NCBI GenBank assembly: GCA_900551265.1
Contig: URVL01000142.1
Coordinates: 1 to 5,958 of the forward strand
Origin: an uncultured Eubacteriales bacterium
GTDB lineage: Bacteria; Bacillota; Clostridia; Oscillospirales; QAMX01
Direction: 5' to 3'
DNA length: 5,958 nt
In this document: positions 5,939 through 5,958 of the stretch, piece after piece
Position numbering within the stretch: the stretch's first letter is position 1
Layout: the number at the start of each line of letters is the position of its first letter
The notes under the pieces: model-generated
Database searches by the model: none
The model's input: the letters and a program-made list of their open reading frames with translations, nothing else
Told to the model about the DNA's origin: nothing
Program-made: the position numbers and the translations under genes

Positions 5939-5958
5939 GTCACCTCGGTTTGGCCCTT

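Noticed and set aside
1..5958. CRISPR array, rRNA or complete tRNA gene
   Set aside because: No regularly spaced long repeats and no cloverleaf-like sequence were seen on either strand.

Overview
The window looks like Clostridia-type Firmicutes DNA. The supports are strong AGGAG-type ribosome binding sites, moderate GC, a DUF3842 gene, a bacterial acyl-ACP thioesterase and a large serine recombinase with a zinc ribbon. It reads best as the right-hand end of an integrated mobile element (about 1-3421) joined to host chromosome (about 3422-5900). A few tens of bases at the far right may belong to another insertion.

Element part: a coiled-coil DUF4041 protein with a C-terminal T5orf172 (GIY-YIG-like) domain (88-1440) is followed 38 nt later by a small unrecognised single-pass membrane protein (1479-1847). 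Next comes a large serine recombinase (1914-3554). All three lie on the plus strand. The first two are the cargo next to the recombinase, and their function cannot be read from sequence.

Junction: the 3' end of the recombinase frame runs into 18 nt that look like the 3' end of a tmRNA gene (ssrA; T-arm 3' strand, acceptor strand, ACCA; 3422-3439). A 13-14 bp GC-rich terminator hairpin follows directly. The element therefore appears to be integrated in the T-arm of ssrA, and the last ~44 codons of the recombinase are host DNA. The terminator lies before the recombinase stop codon, so transcripts ending there would have no stop codon. Such mRNA is the substrate of tmRNA, the RNA encoded by the gene the element has entered. 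This is the most interesting observation in the window.

Host part: a DUF3842 gene (3580-3987, plus) and an acyl-ACP thioesterase gene (4131-4877, minus) converge on an 18-bp bidirectional terminator. The thioesterase has a clear promoter overlapped by an inverted repeat and three 12-bp-spaced direct repeats. Divergent from it is an OmpR-family response regulator (5174-5848). Where its sensor kinase should follow there is only a short, frameshifted start that seems to break off near 5905, after which the sequence contains an inverted repeat that may belong to another element.
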